Source: CAZBEL01 sp964628055
Lineage (GTDB): Bacteria > Fidelibacterota > Marinisomatia > Marinisomatales > TCS56
Direction: 5' to 3'
Length of the DNA stretch: 43,361 bases
NCBI GenBank assembly: GCA_964628055.1
Contig: CAZVNL010000021.1
Coordinates: forward strand, 1 to 43,361
Part shown: piece by piece, positions 24,159 to 33,111 of the stretch
How positions within the stretch are numbered: position 1 is the first letter of the stretch
Layout: every line of letters begins with the position of its first letter
Position numbers and translations under genes: made by a program
Notes under the pieces: generated by a model
What the model saw: only the letters and a program-made list of their open reading frames with translations
The model's database searches: none
What the model was told of the DNA's origin: nothing

Positions 24159-27128
24159 ATGATACGAAAACAATTCTTTTTGTACGGATTACTGGTTACC
24201 CTGACGTATTCTCAAGTGCAATACAACCATCCTGAAATAAAGTGGCAGTCTTTCGAGACGGAGCATTTCAAAATTCATTTCTACGACCAGACGGAGACCA
24301 CGGCCCGGGAAGGCGCCGCCGTGGCCGAGCTAATCTATCCCCACGTAACTGCCTTGTATCAATTTGAACCCCGGGAAAAAACACACATTGTCTTCCTCGA
24401 TACCGACGACATCTCCAACGGGGCTTCTTACTATTATGATAATAAAATTTACATCTGGGCCACACCATTGGATTTCGAATTGCGAGGCTCCCATCGCTGG
24501 TTGCAAAACGTCATTACCCACGAGTTTACCCACATCATTTCCCTTCAAAAGGCCATGAAGGCAGGCACCAAAATACCAGCGGTGTACCTCCAGTGGATGG
24601 GATACGAAAAAGAACGCCGTAAGGACGTCCTTTACGGTTATCCCAACCGTTTAGTGAGTTATCCTCTACCCGGGACGGTCGTGCCTCCCTGGTTGGCGGA
24701 GGGGGTGGCCCAGCTCATGTACGAGGGAGCCAACTGGGATGTGTGGGATACCCATCGGGATATGATTTTACGCGACCGCGTGATACACGATAAGCAATTG
24801 ACGTTTACGGAAATGAATACTTTTGGGAAAAGGGGTATTGGCAACGAATCGGTCTATAATGCCGGTTACGCTTTTTGCCGGTACATCGCGGTGAAATACG
24901 GGGCCGATAAATTCCCTCAACTCATGGAATCTCTGTCAAGCCCCTTCCAATTTTCTATCGCCAAGACTATTAACAAGGTTTTGCATGTGTCGGCTAAGGA
25001 GCTGTATGACAGCTTTTCGGAAACGCTGCAAAAACGTTATGAAACGCTAACCATGACCGTTCAGAATAATGAACGGAAAGGAACCATCCTGGTCTCCGAA
25101 GGATCGGCCAATCTCTATCCCCGCTGGTCACCCGATGGAAATTCCTTTGCGTTTCTTTCTAACCGCGAAAATGATTATTTCGGTCAAACCGATCTTTTTC
25201 TTTACAAAATTAAGACCAGGGCACTTCACAAGCTCGTTTCCAATGTCCGGTCAGCACCCTCCTGGAACTCGTCTGGTAATGTCATTTACTATAGTCGCAA
25301 GCCGGATTTTCCCAATCGCCACGGTTCTTATTATTACGATCTGTATGCCTACGACCTTAACCAAGAAAAAGAATACCGTCTTACCAAAGATCGTCGGGTA
25401 CAATCCCCCGTATTTATCCCCACTGATAGCAGTATTGTGTTTCTCTCTACCCGTGATGGAAGCCAAAACCTGTATCAACTTGATTTGCAAACAAGCGCCA
25501 TTCGGGGCCTTACCGATTTCCAGGACCATCGCATACTCTCTAGTGTCGTGTACGATACAACGCGGCATCAATTACTGTTTACCGTTACGCAAAATCATTT
25601 TCGTAATATTGCCTATTTGTCTCTGGAAGATTCTACGTTGGGTTGGTTAATGGATGATCCGGAGTGGGATGAGCGCGATATCATTGCCAATGGCGACCTT
25701 TACGTTTATTCAGAAGATCGCAGTGGAATTTTTAATTTGTACGGTTTTAATCCTAAAACCCGAGAACAGGGCTATTTAACTAATGTATTCGGGGGCGCTT
25801 TCATGCCCGACATAAATAGGAAAGGGGAAACGGTTTATTCGTTATATGAGGACGGGGGGTATAAGATCGCCCTTTTGGATTCGCTCCAGTGGATTGAGCC
25901 AGAAGTTGTAGGTTATACTCCAACCTATTATCGTCGGAACCAAGCCCTCGCTCCCCCCCTGGTACAATTAGATTCCACGGAAGCCCAACCTTATAGCGAT
26001 CAATTTCCCAATATGTTTGTGCTGCCCAAGTTGATGGTCGACTACGGCACCGTGAAACCGGGCTTCTTTTTCTACTCTACGGAAATTTTGGAACGCCTGG
26101 CCCTCTTCGGAATGGCTTCCGTGAATCAGATTAAGGACGTGGACTTTTTCTTTATGTTCGAATACCGGGGATTTTATCCCACAATGTTCATGGAGTTCTA
26201 TTTCTTAACCCGGAATGTGAATGAGAAATATTATTACTCGGTTATTCCAATTGATGATCGCCTGAAGTTTCAACTGCTACAATTTCGGGGCGGCTTACGA
26301 TTTCCTCTTTTGGGCATTAGCCAGTTAGAATTATACGCGGTCTGGCAAAGATACCGGGCCTTTGTGAAAGATTATATTCCCAAAGAACAAATTTTACAGG
26401 GAACGGCTTACGATTATTACCAGGGTTTGAGCGGGGGTATTCGTTGGAATCTCACCGCCATGAAACCCCGCTTTGACCAGGAGATAAACCCCTCACAGGG
26501 TTTTGAGCTAAACCTTGACCTGGGATACGAAGATAACCACTTTATCGATAGATTGGACTTTTCAAAGTACAGTACTATTATCTCCGTGTTTAAAGCTAAT
26601 CCCACCGTTCGTTTCCAGGGGACCGGTCGTTATCATTTGGAACTGCCCCGTACGAAACGTTGGACGATTACCATTGAGGCTCAGAGCGGCTGGATGTCCA
26701 ACACCCAGGCGGACTCTTTTTTCAACTTTTTCGGCGGTGGCTTGGAGGGAATCCAGGGTTATCCCTATTACAGCATTGAGGGTAATCGTTGGCTCATGGG
26801 TGAAGTCGCCTTTCGCGTGCCCCTTTTCCGTCAACGCCATTATTCCGTAGGATGGCTAATTTTACAAAACAGTGTTTTGGGTTTCCTTTTTCAGACCGGT
26901 GATGCCTGGAACGGAGCGGAAGCAACCCCTCAATGGAAACGCTCCGTGGGAATTCAGTGGCGACTTAATGGCTTTTCCTTTTATAATTTCCCCACTGCTA
27001 TTCAGGTGGAACTCCACCGTGGTTTAGATCATTTCACCAGGAAAGTATTTAATCAACCCAACTCGAAAGACATCTTCAGCTATGGACAAGAAAATCGGTT
27101 CTACCTTTCCATTTTATTTAGCTTCTAA
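24159..27128 (+). CDS. Surface gluzincin peptidase-PD40 propeller-outer-membrane barrel fusion
   Basis: Probably an envelope protease anchored in the outer membrane. The 989-residue protein has a signal peptide (about residues 1-18), then a peptidase MA-like domain with zinc motif H121-E122-F-T-H125 and downstream WLAEG, where E181 is the likely third ligand. From about residue 305 to 590 there are TolB/PD40-type propeller repeats (ANLYPRWSPDGNSFAFLSNR, SAPSWNSSGNVIYYS, SPVFIPTDSSIVFLSTRDGS). The C-terminal ~330 residues look like an Omp85/surface-antigen barrel, with FRGGLRFPLLG, GGIRWNLTAMKPR, FFGGGLEGIQGYPYYSIEGN and a last strand ending FYLSILFSF. It lies directly after the M6-like gene. 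Catalytic residues are intact, unlike its neighbour. Confidence 0.82.
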   Translation: MIRKQFFLYGLLVTLTYSQVQYNHPEIKWQSFETEHFKIHFYDQTETTAREGAAVAELIYPHVTALYQFEPREKTHIVFLDTDDISNGASYYYDNKIYIWATPLDFELRGSHRWLQNVITHEFTHIISLQKAMKAGTKIPAVYLQWMGYEKERRKDVLYGYPNRLVSYPLPGTVVPPWLAEGVAQLMYEGANWDVWDTHRDMILRDRVIHDKQLTFTEMNTFGKRGIGNESVYNAGYAFCRYIAVKYGADKFPQLMESLSSPFQFSIAKTINKVLHVSAKELYDSFSETLQKRYETLTMTVQNNERKGTILVSEGSANLYPRWSPDGNSFAFLSNRENDYFGQTDLFLYKIKTRALHKLVSNVRSAPSWNSSGNVIYYSRKPDFPNRHGSYYYDLYAYDLNQEKEYRLTKDRRVQSPVFIPTDSSIVFLSTRDGSQNLYQLDLQTSAIRGLTDFQDHRILSSVVYDTTRHQLLFTVTQNHFRNIAYLSLEDSTLGWLMDDPEWDERDIIANGDLYVYSEDRSGIFNLYGFNPKTREQGYLTNVFGGAFMPDINRKGETVYSLYEDGGYKIALLDSLQWIEPEVVGYTPTYYRRNQALAPPLVQLDSTEAQPYSDQFPNMFVLPKLMVDYGTVKPGFFFYSTEILERLALFGMASVNQIKDVDFFFMFEYRGFYPTMFMEFYFLTRNVNEKYYYSVIPIDDRLKFQLLQFRGGLRFPLLGISQLELYAVWQRYRAFVKDYIPKEQILQGTAYDYYQGLSGGIRWNLTAMKPRFDQEINPSQGFELNLDLGYEDNHFIDRLDFSKYSTIISVFKANPTVRFQGTGRYHLELPRTKRWTITIEAQSGWMSNTQADSFFNFFGGGLEGIQGYPYYSIEGNRWLMGEVAFRVPLFRQRHYSVGWLILQNSVLGFLFQTGDAWNGAEATPQWKRSVGIQWRLNGFSFYNFPTAIQVELHRGLDHFTRKVFNQPNSKDIFSYGQENRFYLSILFSF

Positions 27129-28083
27129 ACACAGTTTTCGGGTCTTTATGGTGTTGCCGTTCCTCAGCGCCTTGTGGGCTGGTGATTTATTCACTTACGA
27201 CCCCCGCTTTCAACCAGCCTTCCCCGTGAATCCCAGCGTAACTGCCTTGGCGACCACCACGGATTGGCTGACTTTACAACCGGATTCCATCCCGGAGGAT
27301 AGTTTAGGCGTTCAGGGGATCGTCTACCCCGGGAAAGCGCTGCTCTTTTCCTTGATTCTTCCCGGATCAGGACAGTTTTACAACCAGGCGCCCTGGTGGA
27401 AAACAGCCCTCTTCGCCGGCGTTGAGGTCGTGGGTATTTCCAGTTGGTGGTACCTCACCCACCGAGCCGACGACATTCGTCTGGATTACGAAAAATTCGC
27501 CGATGAACACTGGTCATTAAAAAGTTGGGTTACGACCAGGGGTTATTTTGAACCTGTCCTTTTCGCCAATCAGACAATCGATAGTCTGACGAATATTTAT
27601 ACGTCTACCCATCATCTCACCATTATCGTGGATGGGGCATATCTCACCTCTCAAGAGCTTTATTTCCACCAGGAATGGGGGTATGACACTACCGTGACGG
27701 TTCTGCGTGATCGGGACTTTTATGAAAATATTGGTAAGTACGATCAGTTTTTAGGCGGGTGGGATGATGCCTATAGTGATAATGGTACCCCTCTTTGGCG
27801 TAAGGAAGAAAAGCATGTTGGTGATAGTACCGAGTTTATCTATATGACCGACAATAAAAAGAAGTACCTCAATATGCGCTACGACAGCAATCAATTGTTG
27901 ACTATGGCGAAGTATGCGGTGAGCGCAGTAATGCTCAACCATATTTTTAGTGCCATGGAAGCCGTTTTTTACAGTCAACGAAAGTCACGACCAAAGCCTC
28001 CGGTTCAAGCGGAAGTTGGGTTGATTTACGATCGTTATGCCCCCCACGGAATTGGTGGTGTCAGGCTGTCATTTTTATGGTAA
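27082..28083 (+). CDS. DUF5683-like membrane protein
   Basis: Function unknown. The 333-residue protein has an N-terminal export-like segment (about residues 20-34). Its core resembles DUF5683: YPGKALLFSLILPGSGQFYN, followed by WWKTALFAGVEVVGISSWWYLTHRA, which should form one or two membrane segments. A polar stretch then ends in a further hydrophobic region near AKYAVSAVMLNHIFSAMEAV. The ATG at 27082 overlaps the upstream gene by 47 bases; the in-frame ATG at 27148 is possible but would remove the basic residues in front of the hydrophobic segment. It overlaps bamD by seven bases, so a role in envelope assembly is a reasonable guess from context only. Confidence 0.68.
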   Translation: MDKKIGSTFPFYLASKHSFRVFMVLPFLSALWAGDLFTYDPRFQPAFPVNPSVTALATTTDWLTLQPDSIPEDSLGVQGIVYPGKALLFSLILPGSGQFYNQAPWWKTALFAGVEVVGISSWWYLTHRADDIRLDYEKFADEHWSLKSWVTTRGYFEPVLFANQTIDSLTNIYTSTHHLTIIVDGAYLTSQELYFHQEWGYDTTVTVLRDRDFYENIGKYDQFLGGWDDAYSDNGTPLWRKEEKHVGDSTEFIYMTDNKKKYLNMRYDSNQLLTMAKYAVSAVMLNHIFSAMEAVFYSQRKSRPKPPVQAEVGLIYDRYAPHGIGGVRLSFLW

Positions 28084-28877
28084 AACTCTCTCTAACAACG
28101 GTAAGACTGCTGCGGACTTACCTGCTACTTTTCTTGTTTTCTGTTCTTTTGTTTACCGGGTGGGGGTGCGCTTCCAATGCGGACGATACCGATGACAACC
28201 TCCAGGAACGCTTTGACCGGGGAAAAACTTTTTTGGAGAAGAAGAAATACCTCCGCGCCCAGGAAGAATTTAATTACGTGGTGGTGAGTGGTTCACACAC
28301 CGACCTGGGCGATGACGCCCAATTTTATCTGGGGGAATCGTACTTTTTCAATAAAGAATATATCTTAGCCATTGCCGAATATGATCGCCTGGTGCGACGC
28401 ATGGGCTTTAGTCCTTATGTGGAAAAGGCCCGTTGGCGAATCTGTCAGAGCTATATGGAAGAATCACCAAAGTATTACCATGACCAGGAATATACTCGCA
28501 AAGCCCTGGAGAAACTTCAGGAGTTTATTGAAGATTATCCCCAGTCGGAGTATCGTGAAGAAGCCCTTAAAACGGTGGCTAAATTACGCAATAAACTGGC
28601 GAAAAAAATTTATGAAACCAGCCTACTCTATATTAAAATGGAGGAATACAAATCAGCCCTAATTACCTTGGAGGATTTAATAACTACTTATTATGACACC
28701 GACTACATTGGTCTGGCTCACGTGGAGGTAATTCGTTGCCATAGTTTGCTTAACGAAGTGGAAGAGGCGGAGGACTATTATCAAAAGGTAGAACCGATTT
28801 TAAAAGAGAAGAACCTGGCAGATAAGGCTCGGAGCTGGATCGAGAAAGCCCAACAACGCCAGGATAGAGGATCTTGA
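28077..28877 (+). CDS. bamD: Outer-membrane assembly lipoprotein BamD
   Basis: Essential lipoprotein of the BAM machine that inserts beta barrels into the outer membrane. The 266-residue protein has a signal peptide with lipobox-like TGWGC (Cys about residue 31). TPR repeats of the BamD/YfiO type follow: FDRGKTFLEKKKYLRAQEEF, DAQFYLGESYFFNKEYILAI, YDRLVRRMGFSPYVEKARWR and ALEKLQEFIEDYPQSEYREE. Length and repeat order fit the family. The start overlaps the preceding gene by seven bases. A gap of 89 bases with no clear hairpin separates it from nadD. Confidence 0.88.
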   Translation: MVKLSLTTVRLLRTYLLLFLFSVLLFTGWGCASNADDTDDNLQERFDRGKTFLEKKKYLRAQEEFNYVVVSGSHTDLGDDAQFYLGESYFFNKEYILAIAEYDRLVRRMGFSPYVEKARWRICQSYMEESPKYYHDQEYTRKALEKLQEFIEDYPQSEYREEALKTVAKLRNKLAKKIYETSLLYIKMEEYKSALITLEDLITTYYDTDYIGLAHVEVIRCHSLLNEVEEAEDYYQKVEPILKEKNLADKARSWIEKAQQRQDRGS

Positions 28878-28966
28878 AGAACAATAATTTTGTCACCTCT
28901 ACTACTGGCTTCCTTGGAGGCCTAATTAGCCACTGGTTTGTATTTCAGAGGAGCGTGTGATACCTA

Positions 28967-29551
28967 ATGAAGGTTTGTCTCTTCGGAGGAACATTTGATC
29001 CCCCGCATATTGGTCATCTATTAGTCGCTCAGACGATTTTTGAGGCTGAACAGTTCGCCAAAATTGTCTTTGTCCCGGCCTACCATCCTCCCCAGAAAAA
29101 TAATGTTACCCGGGTAAAATTGCGCCTGGAGATGTTGCGCATGGCCATCCGCGACAATCCGAATTTTGAAATCTCCGACATCGAAATTCAGCGCGGAGGC
29201 ATTTCTTACTCCCTAAACACTATTTTGGATTATCGAGAAAAACACCACCTGAAACGCGAGGAACTTTATTTTTTAATCGGAAGTGACACGTTACTCCAAT
29301 TTCACACCTGGCATAAACCTCGAGAAATCCTGGCGAGTTGCCAAGTTATCGTAGCCCTGCGGCCGGGGTTTCGCCCCAGCGATATCCCGAACTGGATTTT
29401 ACGACGGATACAATTTGCCAATATCCCCAGGTTCGAAATTTCTTCCTCTACCATCCGGGAACGTTGGAGGGCCAATAAAACTATTCGCTATATGGTAACC
29501 CAACCGGTTTGGGAATTCATTAACCGCCATAATTTGTATAATGTCACTTAG
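28967..29551 (+). CDS. nadD: Nicotinate-nucleotide adenylyltransferase
   Basis: Cytoplasmic enzyme that adenylates nicotinate mononucleotide to deamido-NAD+ in NAD synthesis. The 194-residue protein has the nucleotidyltransferase signature GGTFDPPHIGHLLVAQ (HxGH motif at about residues 14-17), FVPAYHPPQK, the central FLIGSDTLLQFHTWHKP and the C-terminal ISSSTIRER. All are NadD-specific rather than CoaD. GAGGAG at 28949-28954 lies ahead of the ATG. It overlaps the following transporter gene by 11 bases. Confidence 0.96.
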   Translation: MKVCLFGGTFDPPHIGHLLVAQTIFEAEQFAKIVFVPAYHPPQKNNVTRVKLRLEMLRMAIRDNPNFEISDIEIQRGGISYSLNTILDYREKHHLKREELYFLIGSDTLLQFHTWHKPREILASCQVIVALRPGFRPSDIPNWILRRIQFANIPRFEISSSTIRERWRANKTIRYMVTQPVWEFINRHNLYNVT

Positions 29552-30458
29552 CATTCTTCTCCTCCTTGGTGGTGCCTTAGCGCTTTACTTTGGCGCCGAA
29601 TGGATCGTACGAGGAGGCAGTCAATATGCCCTACGATTAGGACTATCACCAACTATTGTAGGGTTGACCATCGTAGCTTTTGGTACGTCTCTGCCAGAAC
29701 TCCTTGTGAGTCTCATTGCCGCTTTGGAGGATACCAATACTGTTGCCATTGGTAATATTGTCGGTTCAAATGTAGCCAACGTCGGCTTAGTTTTAGGGCT
29801 GAGTACATTCATTTTTCCGGTGACTATTGTATTCTCGAAGATAAGATATGACCTGATATTCTATTTAGTGGTTTGTGCCTTCTTTGTCTGGTTCTGTTGG
29901 AATGGTTATATTAGCAGGGGAGAGGGCGTCATTCTTTTTATCGGCATCATCCTTTACACTAGTTACTGTTTTCTCCATCCCCAGGGACGGGTAGAGGTGG
30001 TAAGTGAGGGAACCCTGTCATCTGTTAAATGTATTACTCTGCTCGTCTCCGGCGCGCTTTTGCTCGGGGTGGGGGCCTATTATTTTATCGATGGCGCAGT
30101 TCAGATGGCCCGTTTCTTGGGAGTGAGTGAGATTGTTATCGGTATGAGCATTGTTGCTTTAGGGACATCTTTACCAGAGTTAGCCACTTCTGTGGTGGCT
30201 GCTTTTCGCAAAGAAAGTGGTATTTCCATCGGCAATATTATTGGGTCGAACCTGTTTAATATCCTTTCCGTCATCGGCTTGGTATCCATCGTCCATCCCC
30301 TGACCGTCCCCACCTCTATCCTCTATCGAGAAGTTCCTTTTATGATCGCTTTCGGAGTTGTACTAATCCCGCTGGCTCTCCTGCGGCAACCAATTTCTCG
30401 TATTAACTCCAGCCTCTTGATAGTAAGTTACGGACTTTTTCTGTGGATCCTATTTTAA
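29541..30458 (+). CDS. Calcium/sodium antiporter, CaCA family (YrbG type)
   Basis: Inner-membrane cation exchanger that probably expels Ca2+ in return for Na+ or H+. The 305-residue protein has about ten hydrophobic segments arranged as two homologous halves. Each half carries the alpha-repeat motifs: GTSLPELLVSL with GNIVGSNVANVG in the first, and GTSLPELATSV with GNIIGSNLFNI in the second. This pattern identifies the YrbG-like K+-independent exchangers. The start overlaps nadD by 11 bases. Ion specificity cannot be read from the sequence. Confidence 0.92.
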   Translation: MSLSILLLLGGALALYFGAEWIVRGGSQYALRLGLSPTIVGLTIVAFGTSLPELLVSLIAALEDTNTVAIGNIVGSNVANVGLVLGLSTFIFPVTIVFSKIRYDLIFYLVVCAFFVWFCWNGYISRGEGVILFIGIILYTSYCFLHPQGRVEVVSEGTLSSVKCITLLVSGALLLGVGAYYFIDGAVQMARFLGVSEIVIGMSIVALGTSLPELATSVVAAFRKESGISIGNIIGSNLFNILSVIGLVSIVHPLTVPTSILYREVPFMIAFGVVLIPLALLRQPISRINSSLLIVSYGLFLWILF

Positions 30459-30506
30459 CTCCAGGGCAAATGAAGTTCTCGGGCCACTACGCTAGGTTTA
30501 ATTGTC

Positions 30507-31154
30507 ATGATTAAGCTGGAAAACGTTTCTTACAATTACCAGCGCAGCCCGGGTGTGGTAAACGTTAACCTGACGATTGAAGAGGGTGAATTCGTCTTTC
30601 TAATCGGCCCTACCGGTTCGGGGAAAACCACCATCCTTAATTTGATTTACATGTCGATTCTGCCGGATAGTGGGACGGTGACTGTAAATAGATACCGTTC
30701 CGATAAAATTCGTCGGCGGCAGATTCCACGGCTGCGTCGCGAGGTGGGTATGATTTTTCAGGATTACCATTTATTGGGAGACCGGAATCTTCTCGAGAAC
30801 GTCGCCTTAACGCTACACGTCTTGGGGTACTCCCGTTTGGAAATTGCTGAGCGCGTGAGGGATGTCTTACAAGCTGTGGGGTTGGAGGACAAGGAACGTC
30901 ATTACCCCGATGAACTTTCGGGCGGGGAACAGCAACGGGCTTGCATTGCCCGCGCCCTGGTGAAAGAACCGTCTATCCTGTTGGCCGATGAACCCACTGG
31001 AAACCTGGATCCCATTACTTCTTTTGAATTTATCAAACTCTTAGAAGAAATTAATCAGGAAGGGACGACGATTTTAATGGCTTCTCACAATTACGGATTG
31101 ATAAAAGGACGGGGTCATCGAATCGTTGAAATCCAGGAGGGACGGCTGCGTTAA
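30507..31154 (+). CDS. ftsE: Cell division ATP-binding protein FtsE
   Basis: ABC-type ATPase that with FtsX controls peptidoglycan hydrolases at the division site. The 215-residue protein has Walker A GPTGSGKTT, a Q-loop in MIFQDYHLLGDRNLLENV, signature LSGGEQQRACIARAL, Walker B ILLADEPTGNLDP and the His switch in ASHNYG. The LLxDRNxxENV stretch and short length are FtsE features rather than those of a lipoprotein exporter (LolD). The stop lies one base ahead of the ftsX start. Confidence 0.94.
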   Translation: MIKLENVSYNYQRSPGVVNVNLTIEEGEFVFLIGPTGSGKTTILNLIYMSILPDSGTVTVNRYRSDKIRRRQIPRLRREVGMIFQDYHLLGDRNLLENVALTLHVLGYSRLEIAERVRDVLQAVGLEDKERHYPDELSGGEQQRACIARALVKEPSILLADEPTGNLDPITSFEFIKLLEEINQEGTTILMASHNYGLIKGRGHRIVEIQEGRLR

Positions 31155-31155
31155 G

Positions 31156-32028
31156 ATGGTAGATAAAGCCTTATTTTTATTAGGAGAGGGGATAAAAAAC
31201 TTGTGGCGCCACCGCATGACAGCCCTCACTGCAGTGGGGTCTATCTTTCTCACTCTCTTTCTAATTGGCGGCCTGCTGTTGGTGGGACAACAAACCCAGA
31301 AGATGATTGTTTATCTTCGATCGAAATATAAAATTGAAGTTTTCTTTGCCGATTCCGTCAGTGAAAAACAGACCGTGGCACTTCAAAAACAGATTCAAAC
31401 CATCCCCGGTGTCTTATCCACGACCCTTATTTCCAAAGAAGACGCAATAAAGATATTCCGCTCCCAGTTTGGAGAGGACATCCTGGACTTATTGGATTAC
31501 AATCCCCTGCCTATCAGTTGTGTGGTCAATGTGGAACGGGAAGGACGGAACAATTTGAATATTGACGCCATAATCGCCCAGATTAAAGAGATGAAGGGTG
31601 TGGATACGATCCGTTATCAAGGCCACCTTATTAGAAAAATTGAGTCGGCGTACCAGCGCTTTTACAAAGCTGTGCTTTTGGGTTCCATCGTTATTCTTTT
31701 AGTCACCGTAATGATAATTTCCAGTACGATAAAATTGACGATCTATACGAAAGCCGATTTGATCAAGGCCTTGAAAATAGTGGGAGCTTCGCATTTATTT
31801 ATTAAGATGCCCTTTATTATCGAGGGGATGTTCGTGGCAATCTTGGGCTCCGCCCTGGCAATTGGTATGCTCTGGGTTAGTGTTTTAGTAACCAACAGTT
31901 TTTTAATGCGGTACACGGCTTTTCAACTGGAAATGAATTGGATGGTGTGGGTCTGGTTGTTGCTCATTGCCATGGCGATTAGCATTTTAGGAACCAGTCG
32001 TGCCACTACCAAATTTTTAAAGTCCTAA
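31156..32028 (+). CDS. ftsX: Cell division protein FtsX
   Basis: Membrane partner of FtsE that passes conformational change to cell-wall hydrolase activators. The 290-residue protein has four hydrophobic segments (about residues 25-48, 172-192, 219-243, 262-285) with a large periplasmic loop after the first, which contains TIPGVLSTTLISKEDAIKIF, the usual FtsX extracellular domain pattern. I chose the ATG at 31156, preceded by AGGAGG at 31135-31140; a TTG at 31126 inside ftsE would add ten residues without family likeness. Confidence 0.92.
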   Translation: MVDKALFLLGEGIKNLWRHRMTALTAVGSIFLTLFLIGGLLLVGQQTQKMIVYLRSKYKIEVFFADSVSEKQTVALQKQIQTIPGVLSTTLISKEDAIKIFRSQFGEDILDLLDYNPLPISCVVNVEREGRNNLNIDAIIAQIKEMKGVDTIRYQGHLIRKIESAYQRFYKAVLLGSIVILLVTVMIISSTIKLTIYTKADLIKALKIVGASHLFIKMPFIIEGMFVAILGSALAIGMLWVSVLVTNSFLMRYTAFQLEMNWMVWVWLLLIAMAISILGTSRATTKFLKS

Positions 32029-32043
32029 TACCATATTTCCATC

Positions 32044-32073
32044 TTGACGTATGATTAAGAATAAATCTAATTT
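32044..32073 (+). promoter_or_regulatory. Weak candidate promoter before hrcA
   Basis: TTGACG (32044-32049) is followed 18 bases later by TAATTT (32068-32073). The predicted start of transcription would be at or next to the hrcA ATG at 32080, which would make the transcript nearly leaderless. Box matches are partial and the region is AT-rich. No CIRCE operator (TTAGCACTC-N9-GAGTGCTAA) is visible between ftsX and hrcA. Confidence 0.3.
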
Positions 32074-32079
32074 TATTAG

Positions 32080-33111
32080 ATGAATACGGATTTTTTACCC
32101 GACCTAACTGAGCGTGAGCAATTGATCCTAAAAGCCACGGTGGAGGATTATATTGCCGTTAATAAACCCATTGCTTCCTTCTATTTAAAGTCGAAGCATC
32201 GATTCCAGTGGAGCCCAGCGACGATCCGCAACACGTTGGCCAGTTTGGAACGCAAGGGTTTCTTAACTCATCCTCATACCTCTTCCGGACGAATACCCAC
32301 TGATATTGGCTACCGTTATTATGTCGACCATCTCTTAGAAGAATCACCGGAAACAATCGCCGAATACAACGATATTCTTGATCGACTGACAACGGTCTCT
32401 AATAACATTGAAGAACTCCTACAGACGACGGCTGCTATGCTAGCGAAAGTCAGTCACTTATTCAGTATCGTCGTATTGCGCCAATACAATCGTAGTATTG
32501 TCACCGATATCGAATTGGTTTATCTCTCTTCCGAGCGGGTGATTATGGTCTTAGCCATGAACTCCGGTTTGATCCAGTCCATGGTATTCAATCTGCAAAT
32601 TTCGGTGAGCCGGAGCATGTTGGCGTTGGTGACGTCCATTCTCAAAGAGCGCTTGTTAGGTTTAACCTTAGCCGAAATCCAGGCCTCTATCGACGAACGT
32701 TTAAGAGATACCGATATCTACAATCACGAAATCGTCCAAATCTTGGTAAAACGTCCCAAAGAACACTTCAGCGTGACTGAAAATAAATTGACGTATAGTT
32801 CTTCTTTAGCAGAATTGTTGTCCTATCCCGAATTTCAGCAGATAGACAACCTGCAGAAAACCCTCCCTGCGCTAGAAGATATTAATCCCCTGGAGTTACT
32901 ACCCAGGACAACCTCTTCACAGATAGATATTGTCACCATTGGTCAGGAGAATCCCGATCAACGACTGAAAGAGTGTACTGTAATGGCCACCACCTTCGAG
33001 AACGTGAATCTGACAGGCCAGTTAGGTGTCATTGGTCCCTTGAGGATTCCTTATCCAACGATATTAACCATCCTGAAAAACTTTTCGGAGATAATGAAAC
33101 ATGTCTACTAA
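32080..33111 (+). CDS. hrcA: Heat-inducible transcription repressor HrcA
   Basis: DNA-binding repressor of class I heat-shock genes, which normally binds CIRCE. The 343-residue protein has an N-terminal winged helix with the HrcA signature SPATIRNTLASLERKGFLTHPHTSSGRIPTDIGYRYYVD, here summarised by its ends SPATIRN and GYRYYVD (about residues 46-87). Next is the IPI/GAF-like domain with VYLSSERVIMVLAMNSGLIQ, and the C-terminus has GQLGVIGPLRIPYPTI, a family hallmark. Operon order hrcA-grpE-dnaJ is conserved; dnaK is absent here. The start is ATG 32080. Confidence 0.96.
   Translation: MNTDFLPDLTEREQLILKATVEDYIAVNKPIASFYLKSKHRFQWSPATIRNTLASLERKGFLTHPHTSSGRIPTDIGYRYYVDHLLEESPETIAEYNDILDRLTTVSNNIEELLQTTAAMLAKVSHLFSIVVLRQYNRSIVTDIELVYLSSERVIMVLAMNSGLIQSMVFNLQISVSRSMLALVTSILKERLLGLTLAEIQASIDERLRDTDIYNHEIVQILVKRPKEHFSVTENKLTYSSSLAELLSYPEFQQIDNLQKTLPALEDINPLELLPRTTSSQIDIVTIGQENPDQRLKECTVMATTFENVNLTGQLGVIGPLRIPYPTILTILKNFSEIMKHVY

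Noticed and set aside
25069..25650. Long + frame (193 codons) inside the peptidase-barrel gene
   Set aside because: It lies in a second frame of a gene with clear domains and has no start context or family likeness; it is a shadow frame.
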